A stretch of 32,912 bases of DNA. Origin: Brevibacterium sp. S111. Its GTDB lineage: Bacteria; Actinomycetota; Actinomycetes; Actinomycetales; Brevibacteriaceae. The position numbers and the translations under genes were made by a program. Below the pieces are notes generated by a model. The model worked only from the letters and a program-made list of their open reading frames with translations, searched no databases and had not been told where the DNA came from. Location: the NCBI RefSeq assembly GCF_004745075.1, contig NZ_RHFH01000024.1:1-32912 (forward strand), read 5' to 3'. Below are positions 8,978 through 17,784 of this stretch, one piece after another; the first letter of the stretch is position 1, and each line of letters begins with the position of its first letter.

Positions 8978-10723
8978 CTATCCTTCCGGGTTGAGAAGAC
9001 CCAGCTGCGAGTAGTCGATGTATCCGGTCTTGGACGGGTTGGCGAAGGCACCGCCAACGTTGGAGCCGACGAGCTGGAGCGGACGCGGACGGACCAGGGG
9101 CACGACCGGTGCGAGGTCGAGGACCTGTTCGTTGATCTTCGCGTAGGCGGCGGTCTTGTCATCGAGATCGGGCATGACGGCCGCCTCGGCGAGGGACTTG
9201 TTCAGTGCCGGATCATCGATCTGGGACTGGTTGAGGTTGCCGGTCTCCGTGATCCGCTCACCGTCGAACAGGGGCCCCAGAAGCGGTTCACCGGAGAACC
9301 AGCCGTTGGAGCACCAGCCGGTGATCGCCAGTTCGTTCTGCTGGCTCGGGGTGGCCAGGACCTCGTAGAACTTCGCCTGGTCGATGACATTGAGTTTGAC
9401 CTCGATGCCGGCCTTCTTCAACGACTGCTGCACCGCCTCGGCCTGCGCCTCCCACATCGGCAGCGCGCGCACGTCCATGGTCAGCTTGAGATTCTCTGCC
9501 CCGGCTTCTTTGAGCATGGCCTTGGCCTTCTCCGGATCGCCGGTGTTTCCTTCGGTGGCGTACGGGTCAGTGTCGTCGTAGTCCGGCACGCTGGGCAGCA
9601 GCAGGTTCGGTGCAACATCGGCCAGCTGCGGACCGCCGCTGGCATTGATCACGCTCGACTTGTCGACGGCCCAGTTGATGGCCTGACGGACATCCTTGTC
9701 CCCCAACGGCTCCTTGGTGTTGTTCATGACCATGAAGTAGTTACAGGAGGGCATGGACTGCACCGTGCGCTCCGAGAGCTTGGGATCCTGCGTGATCTTC
9801 GCGAGGTTGGCCGCGACGACCGGGTTGGTCGAGGACGAGACTGCATTGGCATCGTCACCCTGCCCGGACATCATCCGCTGATCGATCGTGTTCTGGTCGA
9901 GGCTCACTGTGAACTTAAAACCGTCGGGATAGGCCGGACGGATGTCATCGGTCTCGGCGTTCCAGTTCTCATTGCGGACCAGGGTCAGCGACTCGCCGCG
10001 CTTGTACTCGTCGACTTTGTAGGGGCCCGACGAGATCGGGTCCTTCTGGATCTGGTCGACCTTGGTCACCTTGTCCTTCGGGAACGGGGCCCCTGGTGCG
10101 GTGGCAACGACGTTCGGGAAGTCCGCCATCGGCTCATTCGTCTCGATGGTGATCGTCCGATCATCAACGACCTTGATCGAGTCGAGGCCATCGGGGTCTT
10201 CGAAGATACCTTCGTAATCTTTGGCACCCTTGACGTAGTTCTGCAGGTAGTCGAGGCCGATGGCCAGCGACGGGTCGAAGGCATGCTCGAAGCCGAACTT
10301 CACGTCTTCCGCAGTGATCGGCGATCCGTCCTCAAAGGTGACGCCTTCTTTGAGTTTGAACGTCCACTCAGTCGAATCCTCGTTCGACGTTCCGGTGTCC
10401 TCGGCGAGATCGCCGACGAGTTCGAGCTCCCCGGAATCTCGGTTGTACTTGTACTGGGTGAGGTTGCGGTAGAGGAGGTTGTAGAGATTGAGGACATTGC
10501 CGTCGCTGCCCATTGCCGGGTCCAGGTGGGAGAAGTCGACTCCGCCCAGCACTTCGACGACGCCGCCTTTCTGAGGATCACCGGTGTACGAGGCGAAGCC
10601 CGTCTCATCATCGACGACAGATTGAGCATCACCTTCTTTTCCTGAATCCCCCTTCCCACAGGCACTGACAAGCATCGTGGCGGCAGCGGCAATCGCAACC
10701 ATCGATAAAGCTCGCTTCTTCAT
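8978..10723 (-). CDS. Peptide ABC transporter substrate-binding lipoprotein (SBP family 5)
   Basis: This 581-residue precursor has a lipoprotein signal: MKKRALSMVAIAAAATM followed by the lipobox LVSAC, so Cys22 is the probable lipid anchor on the outer face of the membrane. The body matches family 5 periplasmic binding proteins (DppA/OppA): the VEVLGGVDFSHLDPAM start, WTFKLKEGVTFEDGSPITAEDVKFGFEHA, and VRQAINWAVDKSSV. AAGGAG lies 8 bases before the ATG. It is the first gene of the operon and is divergent from the RpiR-type regulator across a 223-base region. It captures peptides or similar ligands; the specificity cannot be read from the sequence. Confidence 0.93.
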   Translation of the reverse strand: MKKRALSMVAIAAAATMLVSACGKGDSGKEGDAQSVVDDETGFASYTGDPQKGGVVEVLGGVDFSHLDPAMGSDGNVLNLYNLLYRNLTQYKYNRDSGELELVGDLAEDTGTSNEDSTEWTFKLKEGVTFEDGSPITAEDVKFGFEHAFDPSLAIGLDYLQNYVKGAKDYEGIFEDPDGLDSIKVVDDRTITIETNEPMADFPNVVATAPGAPFPKDKVTKVDQIQKDPISSGPYKVDEYKRGESLTLVRNENWNAETDDIRPAYPDGFKFTVSLDQNTIDQRMMSGQGDDANAVSSSTNPVVAANLAKITQDPKLSERTVQSMPSCNYFMVMNNTKEPLGDKDVRQAINWAVDKSSVINASGGPQLADVAPNLLLPSVPDYDDTDPYATEGNTGDPEKAKAMLKEAGAENLKLTMDVRALPMWEAQAEAVQQSLKKAGIEVKLNVIDQAKFYEVLATPSQQNELAITGWCSNGWFSGEPLLGPLFDGERITETGNLNQSQIDDPALNKSLAEAAVMPDLDDKTAAYAKINEQVLDLAPVVPLVRPRPLQLVGSNVGGAFANPSKTGYIDYSQLGLLNPEG

Positions 10724-10946
10724 GAAAAGTCTCCTTCGACTGTTCCGTCATGATGAGTGGCTCAGAGCACGCAGGCCACCGCACAAGTGCATCTGCAGTA
10801 TCCGTTGCACGGTTGCGCTTTCGTGACTTGTCAACAAGAGCCGACTCAGTAGACACGTCTGCGGCGCCCGAAATGAAGTGCGCGTGATCTTCACCACACC
10901 TCGTATACAATCAGATCGCAACGTTCATTGCAATAGGAGACACATA
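10724..10946. promoter_or_regulatory. Divergent control region between the transporter operon and the RpiR regulator
   Basis: This 223-base gap must hold both promoters. On the plus strand, TACAAT at 10906-10911 is a plausible -10 for the regulator. An inverted repeat GCAA-N6-TTGC at 10918-10931 sits just downstream and may be an operator. On the minus strand a TTGACA hexamer (10834 to 10829) could serve the transporter operon, but I see no clear -10 at 16-18 bases. Confidence 0.4.
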
Positions 10947-11795
10947 GTGAAAATCATCGCGACATGGCTCGAACACCTCATGTCTCAGCGCAGACTCTCC
11001 CCCGGAACGAGATCTGTACTCAAGGCCATCGCCAACGACCCCGAGATGGCGTCGTACTGCAGTGCGGCAGCTCTCGCCGAAGTGGCCGGGGTGAACGTCG
11101 CCACCGTTGTCAGAGCCGCACAGGCCATTGACTTCACAGGCTGGTCGGAACTGTCAACGGAGATCAGAAACCGATTCCTGTCCTCATTGGATGCCGACAA
11201 ACATTTTGTTCGCAACACCGAGGCCGGCAGGGGGCAGCCCGGGACGTCGATCGGCAAGGACATCGAATTGCTCGGTCTCCTTGCCGAGTCTCTATCCGAA
11301 GAATCGGTGACCACAATCGCAACAATGATCGCAGAAGCACCGACAACGACGATCCTCGCCACAGGCGCCTATGTGGCTCCGGGAGCCATCCTGGCGCACA
11401 ACGCCCAGGGCCTGGGCTACAACGTCTCACTCAGCGACGGTGCAGCGACGCACATGATCAACGATGTCCGCAGGCTCAAACCCGGTGACTGCCTCATCAC
11501 CTTCTCGATCTGGAAGACGAGTGCGAGCATCCTGCCATTGTGCGACATCGCCAAGGAACGAGGCGTCCAACTCATCGTCATCGCCGACCAGCACTCTCAG
11601 CTGGCCGAGCTCGCCGATCAGCTCATCCTGGTCCCGTCCGAAGGCCTCGGCCCAATGGCCTCGGTGACGTGCGCGGTCAGCGTCGCACAATGCATCGTCG
11701 GGGCAATCGCCAACGTAGACACCGCGCGATCCGCAGCGATGCTCGAAGAGCTCCAGTCCATGTGGTCCCGAACTCAGGCGGTGATCAGCGACTGA
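10947..11795 (+). CDS. RpiR/MurR-family transcriptional regulator (HTH + SIS domain)
   Basis: The protein has about 282 residues. The N-terminal HTH_6 domain is recognised by the ALAEVAGVNVATVVRAAQAIDFTGWSELSTEIR pattern (residues ~30-75). A SIS sugar-isomerase-type sensor domain follows, with ATGAYVAPGAILAHNAQGLGYNVSL and LITFSIWKTSASILPLCDIAKERGVQLIVIAD. RpiR-type proteins usually sense phosphorylated sugars or amino sugars. Here the regulator is divergent from a peptide importer and peptidases, so the signal may be a peptide-linked or cell-wall-derived ligand; that is inference. The frame opens at 10878, but AGGAG at 10934-10938 places the start at the GTG at 10947. It probably controls the divergent operon and itself. 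Confidence 0.88.
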   Translation: MKIIATWLEHLMSQRRLSPGTRSVLKAIANDPEMASYCSAAALAEVAGVNVATVVRAAQAIDFTGWSELSTEIRNRFLSSLDADKHFVRNTEAGRGQPGTSIGKDIELLGLLAESLSEESVTTIATMIAEAPTTTILATGAYVAPGAILAHNAQGLGYNVSLSDGAATHMINDVRRLKPGDCLITFSIWKTSASILPLCDIAKERGVQLIVIADQHSQLAELADQLILVPSEGLGPMASVTCAVSVAQCIVGAIANVDTARSAAMLEELQSMWSRTQAVISD

Positions 11796-11925
11796 CACTC
11801 CCTTTTAGTTGATCAGAGCGGCCGGACACCGGCGTCTGACTGTGCCTCAGGTGTTCCAGATGCCTACTTATCAGCCGACTGGATTGATCCAATTTTCAGT
11901 ATTCGTTCCGCTGTTTCCGCAAAGG

Positions 11926-13983
11926 TCACCCGGTGTACGAAGACACCGAATACACCTTGACTGCTCCAGTCTCATTACCCTTCAATAGCAGGTGCGCTGC
12001 GTACCAACTGCCTTCATCGTCCGGGTCGATCGTCTCGCCTGGTCCTTTGAGCCCACAGATGACGTCGCCGGCTTCGATGGAATCGGTCCCGAAGCCGCCG
12101 ATTCCCTCCATCAGGCCGACACCATTGCTCATGGTGTAGTCTCCGTATTCCTCGTCCACTACTCCGATGAGTTCGCAGGTATCCACTTCGGTCCCGTCCT
12201 GGAGAGCCAGTTCTCGATAGGTCATCGGTGGATTCGCTGACGCATCCCCGATGATTGTGTCCAAGTCCCGCATCACCGCATCAGTAGCCATCGCACCGGC
12301 AGTGGCATCGTCGCCTTTCGCGGCCGCATCGACGAACTTCTGAACCTCTTCGACTTCCGGGACCCGGACGGTCGCTCCGTCGGCGGTGAACAGCACATCC
12401 TGAGGTTCGTAACCTCCCTTGGTCCACGCGAAACGCAACTCTGCTTCCGCCGTGCGTTCTGCGGCGTTGTAATCCTCGTTCCCGAAGACGGCGATATTGT
12501 TCACCGTCGCTGTCATATAGGGCCCGGTCATATCGACCGCAGAGACGATGCTCCGGTTGAAGTCGGCAAGCTTTTGGACGTCCGAATCCGCACTCCAGGG
12601 TTCGATCGAGGTGACAAGGTCGAGCTTCTGGTCATAGATACCGACCGAATCCGTCACCCAGTTCCCACCCGGATAGCAGACGAAGTCGATCGCGACCATC
12701 GGCTTCGGTGCGGCCAACGATGTTGTCACGTCATTGATGGCAATCGATTCGCCGTACTCTCCTTCTGCGGCCTTTCCGTCCGAGAAATCCTGTTTCGCTC
12801 CCTCGGCCATAGTTAAGTCTGCACAGGCAGGAGGGACCTCCAGCTTCGCGTTCCGGATGTCGTCCTCCGACGGAAGCTTCGGTGCGGGCAGCGCCGAAAT
12901 GCTCTCATCGAATCCCTTATCAGCCGTCACTGATTCGTCTTTCGCCGAATCAGTGAAGTCGAAGGAACTCACTGCGCCCTCATGCTGGATCCGCAGCTGA
13001 CTGCCGGTGACCGCGAACCCGTCGGTCGGCGCAGACACTGCCCACAGCTGGTCACCGCTCGAGAGGTCGAGACCTTTGACCCCGTCCGAGGTTCCGATGA
13101 TGAGAACACCGTCGACGACCGCCCACGACGGGGTGACGCGTTTGTCTCCGAGTCCGGTCACCTCGGCGGCGGAGGGTTCGAGGTCCTGCGTCAACAGAAC
13201 GCTGTCGGAATCGACGGCGGCAAGAGTCTGACCATTGGAGACCACCCACGGTCCGGTCTCCCCCGCCTGTGCACCGGCGATCATCGAGGCATGAGCTTCA
13301 GGATCGAGGCTCAGACCATCATAGGTCTGATCGTCCGGCCCGGTCACTGTTCCTTCATCATCGACGTCGAGAGGAACCCTCGACGATGCGGGATCGGGGT
13401 CGACATCGGCCTTGCTCTCAGCTGTCGTCATCGACCCGTCGCTGAGTGCGACCGCTCGGTCCCCGCACTGGACAACCTCGCCGGAGACTCGGCATGCGGT
13501 GGGGGTACCCGCCAGCTTCTTCTCGTCATCGGAGATGTCTTCGGTGGAGTCCGGGTCGAGGGCTTCGTCGAGTGGCTCGGTCTCGCCGGTGTCGATGTCC
13601 TGGTGCGGGATCGAGACCGTCCAAGCGGGCTGATCATCGTCGCCCACTCGGGTGAGAATCGATGTGGTCGAGCCGATGAACCGCAGGATTTCTGGGGAGG
13701 TCTTACCCGCGTCGGCGGTCAGCGGGGCGCCGTTGAGATGCATATCCTGGCCTAATCCGCTGAAGTCCATGACATCGGACTGGCTGGGAGTCTGAGCGTA
13801 GTCGGGCTCCGGGACACCGAATGGGTTGTACCGGGAGAAGAAGGCGAAGGAAGCTCCGGCGATGAGCGCCACGGCCGCGACTGCGGCAACGCCGAGCAGG
13901 ACGGGTCTGGATTTCGATTTCTTCGCCGCACCCTGTTCGGGCGGGGGCAGCTGTGATTCACGAGAATATGGGTGGTCGCTCAT
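11926..13983 (-). CDS. Membrane-anchored PQQ/beta-propeller-like protein of unknown function
   Basis: This 685-residue protein has a short basic cytoplasmic N-terminus (KKSKSR), one transmembrane helix at about 27-50 (PVLLGVAAVAAVALIAGASFAFF) and a large, acidic extracytoplasmic domain. The middle part has blade-like segments typical of PQQ-like beta-propellers, for example TPSWAVVDGVLIIGTSDGVKGLDLSSGDQLWAVSAP (about 280-315). The C-terminal third (DATAGAMATDAVMRDLDTIIGDAS onward) looks like a separate alpha/beta domain. I cannot assign a catalytic site or ligand. No strong ribosome site is visible before the ATG at 13983. The gene stands alone, convergent with the RpiR gene across about 130 bases that show no clear terminator. 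Related hypothetical proteins occur in actinomycetes, to my knowledge without assigned function. Confidence 0.75.
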   Translation of the reverse strand: MSDHPYSRESQLPPPEQGAAKKSKSRPVLLGVAAVAAVALIAGASFAFFSRYNPFGVPEPDYAQTPSQSDVMDFSGLGQDMHLNGAPLTADAGKTSPEILRFIGSTTSILTRVGDDDQPAWTVSIPHQDIDTGETEPLDEALDPDSTEDISDDEKKLAGTPTACRVSGEVVQCGDRAVALSDGSMTTAESKADVDPDPASSRVPLDVDDEGTVTGPDDQTYDGLSLDPEAHASMIAGAQAGETGPWVVSNGQTLAAVDSDSVLLTQDLEPSAAEVTGLGDKRVTPSWAVVDGVLIIGTSDGVKGLDLSSGDQLWAVSAPTDGFAVTGSQLRIQHEGAVSSFDFTDSAKDESVTADKGFDESISALPAPKLPSEDDIRNAKLEVPPACADLTMAEGAKQDFSDGKAAEGEYGESIAINDVTTSLAAPKPMVAIDFVCYPGGNWVTDSVGIYDQKLDLVTSIEPWSADSDVQKLADFNRSIVSAVDMTGPYMTATVNNIAVFGNEDYNAAERTAEAELRFAWTKGGYEPQDVLFTADGATVRVPEVEEVQKFVDAAAKGDDATAGAMATDAVMRDLDTIIGDASANPPMTYRELALQDGTEVDTCELIGVVDEEYGDYTMSNGVGLMEGIGGFGTDSIEAGDVICGLKGPGETIDPDDEGSWYAAHLLLKGNETGAVKVYSVSSYTG

Positions 13984-14092
13984 ACTCAGAGAATCTAGCA
14001 GGAGTCCGTGACGCGACTACGTTACATGTAGTGCAAGTCTGGAATATTGTCAGATCGCAATTGTCATCGACGATTTCAAGGAGCCCACGTCA

Positions 14093-15028
14093 TCATCGAC
14101 TCGATGACACTGCACTACCTGACATACCCACGAACTCCCGGATTTCAGGCAACTCCCGGCGCGATTGCGACAATCCCATCCGGTGAGCGGCAGCTAGACG
14201 TGACAGGTCGCGGGTGCTGTTGTCGACCGGCATGCGTTCGGGAGCAAACACATGCGCTTTCCCTTCTTCCTCGAGAGCAAAGATCTGTTCACGCGTCTCG
14301 TTGTACCGCTTCCACCGAGTCAACAAGGCGTCGGCCAGCGCCGGATACTTGCGGAAGATGCCGCGATAGACCGCGGGGAATCGCTGCGGTGCCTTCCTGT
14401 ACGTTCGTTCCTGGGTGAGCACGATGACGAACTTCTCGAACCCCTCGCGCTGGGCCTGGCTCAACGCGATCCCGCCGTCCTCCCCCATCGCACCGTCGAC
14501 GTAGACGTGACCATTCAAATGCACCGGAGGCATGAGGCCCGGCATCGTCGAGGAAGCACGGACTCGAACCATGAGGTCATCAATGTGTGGTGTGTCCTTC
14601 TTCGACCACACCACATCGTCACCGGACTCCGCGTTGAAGCCGATGATCCGCATATCGCCTGTACTCGACTGGAATGAATCCCAGTCGAACGGAAGCGCCT
14701 CATTCGGCCCGCCGGCTTTCTGGTAGATGTATTCCGCATTGAACATGCCTTGACCGCGCGCAAAATAGCGCAGTCCCCCGAACTGCTCGTCGGCTGCGAA
14801 TTCGACGAACGACCGGCGAGCGCGCCACGCATCTCCGGACAGATAATTCACCGTGTTCGAAGCGCCTGCACTGATTCCGGCGACCCACTCGAATGACAGA
14901 CCGGCCCCTAGTAAGGCGACAACCATGGCGCTGGTCAGCGAGGCTCGCATGCCACCACCTTCGAAGATCAGAGCAGTGTCTTCGATCCGCGTGGTCTCAG
15001 CCGTCGCCACCTGTCCAGCATTCGTCAT
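14093..15028 (-). CDS. Patatin-like phospholipase family protein
   Basis: The protein has about 311 residues with the three patatin signatures: the oxyanion-hole loop FEGGGMRAS (23-30), the nucleophile elbow GISAG (Ser53), and the catalytic aspartate in YVDGAMG (Asp178), giving a Ser-Asp dyad acyl hydrolase. It resembles the bacterial RssA/YjjU group, which hydrolyse phospholipids or other acyl esters. Two in-frame ATGs occur at 15037 and 15028. The second has AGGA 8 bases upstream and is preferred; the first follows AGG directly. No signal peptide is seen, so it probably acts on the cytoplasmic side. It is divergent from the universal stress protein gene. Confidence 0.88.
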   Translation of the reverse strand: MTNAGQVATAETTRIEDTALIFEGGGMRASLTSAMVVALLGAGLSFEWVAGISAGASNTVNYLSGDAWRARRSFVEFAADEQFGGLRYFARGQGMFNAEYIYQKAGGPNEALPFDWDSFQSSTGDMRIIGFNAESGDDVVWSKKDTPHIDDLMVRVRASSTMPGLMPPVHLNGHVYVDGAMGEDGGIALSQAQREGFEKFVIVLTQERTYRKAPQRFPAVYRGIFRKYPALADALLTRWKRYNETREQIFALEEEGKAHVFAPERMPVDNSTRDLSRLAAAHRMGLSQSRRELPEIREFVGMSGSAVSSSR

Positions 15029-15128
15029 AGTCGCCATCCTAGCGAAAATCGGCCAGCTGATTACTCATCGGTAATCCACGGCTCGGCTGAGAAGAATGCG
15101 ATACCGGGCGTCATCCCCTCAGCCCGCG

Positions 15129-15158
15129 TTGTCCGCGTTCGTCCGACTGTCCTATAGT
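15129..15158 (+). promoter_or_regulatory. Candidate promoter of the universal stress protein/MocR operon
   Basis: TTGTCC (15129-15134) and TATAGT (15153-15158) are separated by 18 bases and lie about 50 bases before the stress-protein start at 15210. Confidence 0.4.
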
Positions 15159-15209
15159 CAACACGTCGGCCTCACCCGCCGCAGAACGATTCGAGTCGAA
15201 GGAGACTTC

Positions 15210-16106
15210 ATGCGCTACGTCGTCGGCATCACCATGGACAGACGCGGACGTGACGCGGTCTCGCTCGCCCTCACCCTGGCTCAGTCGACACTGTCGTCCC
15301 ACCCCGTCGAACTCGACCTCGTCCATGTCGTCCGCGGATCCCCGCCGGAGCAGACAGCGTCGAAACCCGAACGGGAGTACCAGAAGTTCTGCCTCGGCGA
15401 GGCCGAGCAGTGCCTTTCCAAAACGCACGACCTCGTTCCGAAATCCATCCGCTCGACGACCTCGGTCCATTTCGCCGATTCCATGGCAGCGGGCCTCATC
15501 GACGTCGCCACCACACGTCCCTGCGATCTCATCGTCGTCGGCGCGGCCAGTCACGGCCCGCTGCGGCGCTTCACCGTCGGTTCCGTGGCCAATGCGCTCC
15601 TCCACGCCTCCCCCGTGCCGGTCGCTCTGGCCCCCTCCGGATACCTGCCGCCCAGCCGCCTCACCCGCCTCACCTGCGCCCTGGGCACTCGTCCCGGCGC
15701 CGAGGTCGCCCTCGGCGTCGCCGTCCAGTCCTCGGTCCGGCACGACGTGCCGTTGCGGCTGATCTCGCTCATCGGCCTCGACTCCAACACCGGAACCGAA
15801 GAGAGCGCCGAGGAGGCCCGTACACATGCGAAGAATCTGCTCCTGCGTGCCTCCCAGTCCGTCGACGACGCCACAGAGGTCATGGTCGATGTCGCCGAGG
15901 GCCGATCCATCGAAGCGGCCATCGACAAACTCACCTGGGATGACGGCGAAATCGTCCTCATCGGCTCCAGTCGGCTGGCCAGAAGCCGGTCCATCTTCCT
16001 CGGCACGACCGCGAACAAGATGTTGCGCAGTCTCCCCGTCCCGATGGTCGTCGTCCCCCGCTACCCTGCGCCCGACATCGCTCCCGACAAAGACCTCTCC
16101 GTCTGA
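15210..16106 (+). CDS. Tandem universal stress protein (UspA family)
   Basis: The protein has about 298 residues with two Usp domains. The first runs from MRYVVGITMD to SPVPVALAP and contains the nucleotide-binding pattern VVGAASHGPLRRFTVGSVANALL. The second, from LTCALGTRPGAEVALGVA, ends with LIGSSRLARSRSIFLGTTANKMLRSLPVPMVVVP. The G-2x-G-9x-G(S/T) pattern associated with ATP-binding Usps is recognisable in both halves. The frame is open from 15096, but AAGGAG directly upstream of the ATG at 15210 fixes the start. It lies 12 bases upstream of the MocR-type regulator and is likely cotranscribed with it. A role in general stress or energy sensing is inferred. Confidence 0.88.
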   Translation: MRYVVGITMDRRGRDAVSLALTLAQSTLSSHPVELDLVHVVRGSPPEQTASKPEREYQKFCLGEAEQCLSKTHDLVPKSIRSTTSVHFADSMAAGLIDVATTRPCDLIVVGAASHGPLRRFTVGSVANALLHASPVPVALAPSGYLPPSRLTRLTCALGTRPGAEVALGVAVQSSVRHDVPLRLISLIGLDSNTGTEESAEEARTHAKNLLLRASQSVDDATEVMVDVAEGRSIEAAIDKLTWDDGEIVLIGSSRLARSRSIFLGTTANKMLRSLPVPMVVVPRYPAPDIAPDKDLSV

Positions 16107-16118
16107 GCTGCGACATCT

Positions 16119-17627
16119 ATGACCTCCCACGACCACAACATCGCACCCGCACACGACTCCCCCGCCCGATCACCGATCGAGATCTCTCCGAATTCGAAGG
16201 AACCGCTCTACCGGCAGCTGCGCAGAGCGCTCGAACACCAGATCCTCTCTGGTGCCTACAGCCCGGAGGTGGCGCTCCCCTCGTCACGAGACCTGGCACA
16301 TGAACTCGGGCTTTCGCGCAATACCGTCAACGCTGCCGTCCAGGAACTTGTCGCCACCGGACTCATCGAAGCCCGTCCGCGCAGCGGTCACTTCGTCAAC
16401 AGCCGGCTGCTCGCCGAGCGCCGCCATGAGGAGGATGGATCCGAACCTGCCGCCGGGTCCATCGATTGGGAGCAGAAGATCAGGCCTGTCCGCGACATCC
16501 ACCTGCCGGAGATCACGAAGACCAAGAACTGGCAGACCTACCCGTACCCATTCGTCGCTGGACAAGTGGACCCCGACGAGTTCCCCCGGCTCGCCTGGGC
16601 CAAGGCCCTGCGCACCGCTATGGAACCCGAGCATCTGCCGTTCTCGGTCCGCGATGCCATCGACGAGGATGATCCGCTGCTGGTCAAACTGCTGTGCCAG
16701 CGCGTTCTGCCGAGCCGGGGCATCCATGTCGATGCCGACAATGTGCTCATCACAGCAGGCTCCCAACAGGGCCTCGACCTCTTGGCACAGCTGCTCGTCG
16801 GGCCGGACACCACCGTCGGCGTCGAAGACCCCGGATACGTCGACGCCAAACATGCCTTCGCCCGCGTCGGCGGCCAACTGTTTCCCTTGAAGGTCGACGA
16901 TCGTGGAATGATCCCGCCACCGAACGGACTCGACCTCGTCTACGTCACCCCCAGCCACCACAGTCCCACGAACGTCACTCTCGATTCCTCGCGTCGCACG
17001 CAGCTGCTGACCCATATGCGCGACTCGGACTCGCTCATCATCGAAGACGACTACGATTCTGAGTTCCGCTACCGCGGCAAACCCACTCCCGCACTCAAAG
17101 CCCTGCCCGGTTCCGAGCACGTGATCTATTTGGGCTCATTCTCCAAATTCCTCGCCCCGGGCCTGCGACTCGGTTACATCGTCGCGGAACCCGAACTCAT
17201 CAGACGCATGCGCAGGCACAGACGCTATTCCATCCGCCACGTCCCCGGACACACCCAACGCGCCATGGCGCTGCTCATCGATTCCGGCCAATACCACCGC
17301 ACGATTTCGCGTCGCCGCACCCAGCTGCGTAAGAAATGGGAGACGCTCGCTGCTGCGCTCGAGAAGCACCTGCCGTGGACCGTGCCTTTCCCCGCCGGAG
17401 GGGTCAGCGTGTGGATCGAAGCCCCTGCACATCTCGATGCGAGACTCCTCGCCGACGAATGCCTGCGCCGAGGCGTCGTGATCGAACGCGGTGATCCGTT
17501 CTTCCTCGCCCCCGGCTCCCACCGGAACAACTTCAGACTCGGCTTCGCGGCCATCGATCTCCGGTCCATCGAACCCGGTGTGCGACTCCTCGCCGAGGCG
17601 ATCGACGCAACCCTCACCCACCACTGA
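16119..17627 (+). CDS. MocR/TauR-type regulator (GntR winged helix fused to aminotransferase-like domain)
   Basis: This 502-residue protein has the MocR fusion layout. A GntR-type winged helix spans about residues 26-93 (PLYRQLRRALEHQILSGAY, LPSSRDLAHELGLSRNTVNAAVQELVATGLIEARPRSGHFV). A fold-type I aminotransferase-like domain follows, with the PLP-binding lysine in LGSFSKFLAPGLRLGYIV (Lys343). In this family the PLP domain works as a sensor. TauR of Rhodobacter, a member, activates tpa/xsc-type taurine genes; adjacency to tpa makes the same job likely here (inference). A PdxR-like role in vitamin B6 synthesis is the alternative, but no pdxS/pdxT genes are in the window. The start has only a weak ribosome site and probably depends on coupling to the stress-protein gene. 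Confidence 0.88.
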   Translation: MTSHDHNIAPAHDSPARSPIEISPNSKEPLYRQLRRALEHQILSGAYSPEVALPSSRDLAHELGLSRNTVNAAVQELVATGLIEARPRSGHFVNSRLLAERRHEEDGSEPAAGSIDWEQKIRPVRDIHLPEITKTKNWQTYPYPFVAGQVDPDEFPRLAWAKALRTAMEPEHLPFSVRDAIDEDDPLLVKLLCQRVLPSRGIHVDADNVLITAGSQQGLDLLAQLLVGPDTTVGVEDPGYVDAKHAFARVGGQLFPLKVDDRGMIPPPNGLDLVYVTPSHHSPTNVTLDSSRRTQLLTHMRDSDSLIIEDDYDSEFRYRGKPTPALKALPGSEHVIYLGSFSKFLAPGLRLGYIVAEPELIRRMRRHRRYSIRHVPGHTQRAMALLIDSGQYHRTISRRRTQLRKKWETLAAALEKHLPWTVPFPAGGVSVWIEAPAHLDARLLADECLRRGVVIERGDPFFLAPGSHRNNFRLGFAAIDLRSIEPGVRLLAEAIDATLTHH

Positions 17628-17640
17628 CCCTCCCCCGCCA

Positions 17641-17675
17641 ACTGGCACCAAATAACTCGCAACGGACTGGGACTT
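17641..17675 (+). promoter_or_regulatory. Possible MocR/TauR operator upstream of tpa
   Basis: ACTGGCACCA (17641-17650) and ACTGGGACTT (17666-17675) form an imperfect direct repeat 25 bases apart, in the gap between the regulator and tpa. Known TauR sites are direct repeats around a CTGGAC core, so these are reasonable candidates. No strong -10/-35 pair is obvious downstream. Confidence 0.35.
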
Positions 17676-17784
17676 CATTCGGAACCAGATCCCCACGAGA
17701 GTGATGTCAAGCACACCAACGAAGGAGTGCCGGAGTCGGGACGCCTCGACGTACCGACCCAGACAGTTCGAATGGAGGGTTCGC

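Noticed and set aside
8971..9162. N-terminal extension of the DppC-like permease
   Set aside because: The Ser/Arg-rich extension overlaps the upstream gene, and a GTG with a good ribosome site gives a normal-length protein.
8798..10645. 615-codon plus-strand open frame opposite the peptide-binding protein
   Set aside because: The product is rich in Arg, Val, Gly and Leu without motifs, and the minus strand encodes a clear lipoprotein binding protein.
11796..11925. Terminator between the RpiR gene and the propeller-like gene
   Set aside because: Only short imperfect complementary stretches (around 11823-11860) are present, too weak to call.
16119..17627. PdxR (vitamin B6 synthesis regulator) for the MocR-type protein
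   Set aside because: The domain layout is equally compatible, but no pdxS/pdxT is adjacent, whereas tpa follows directly.
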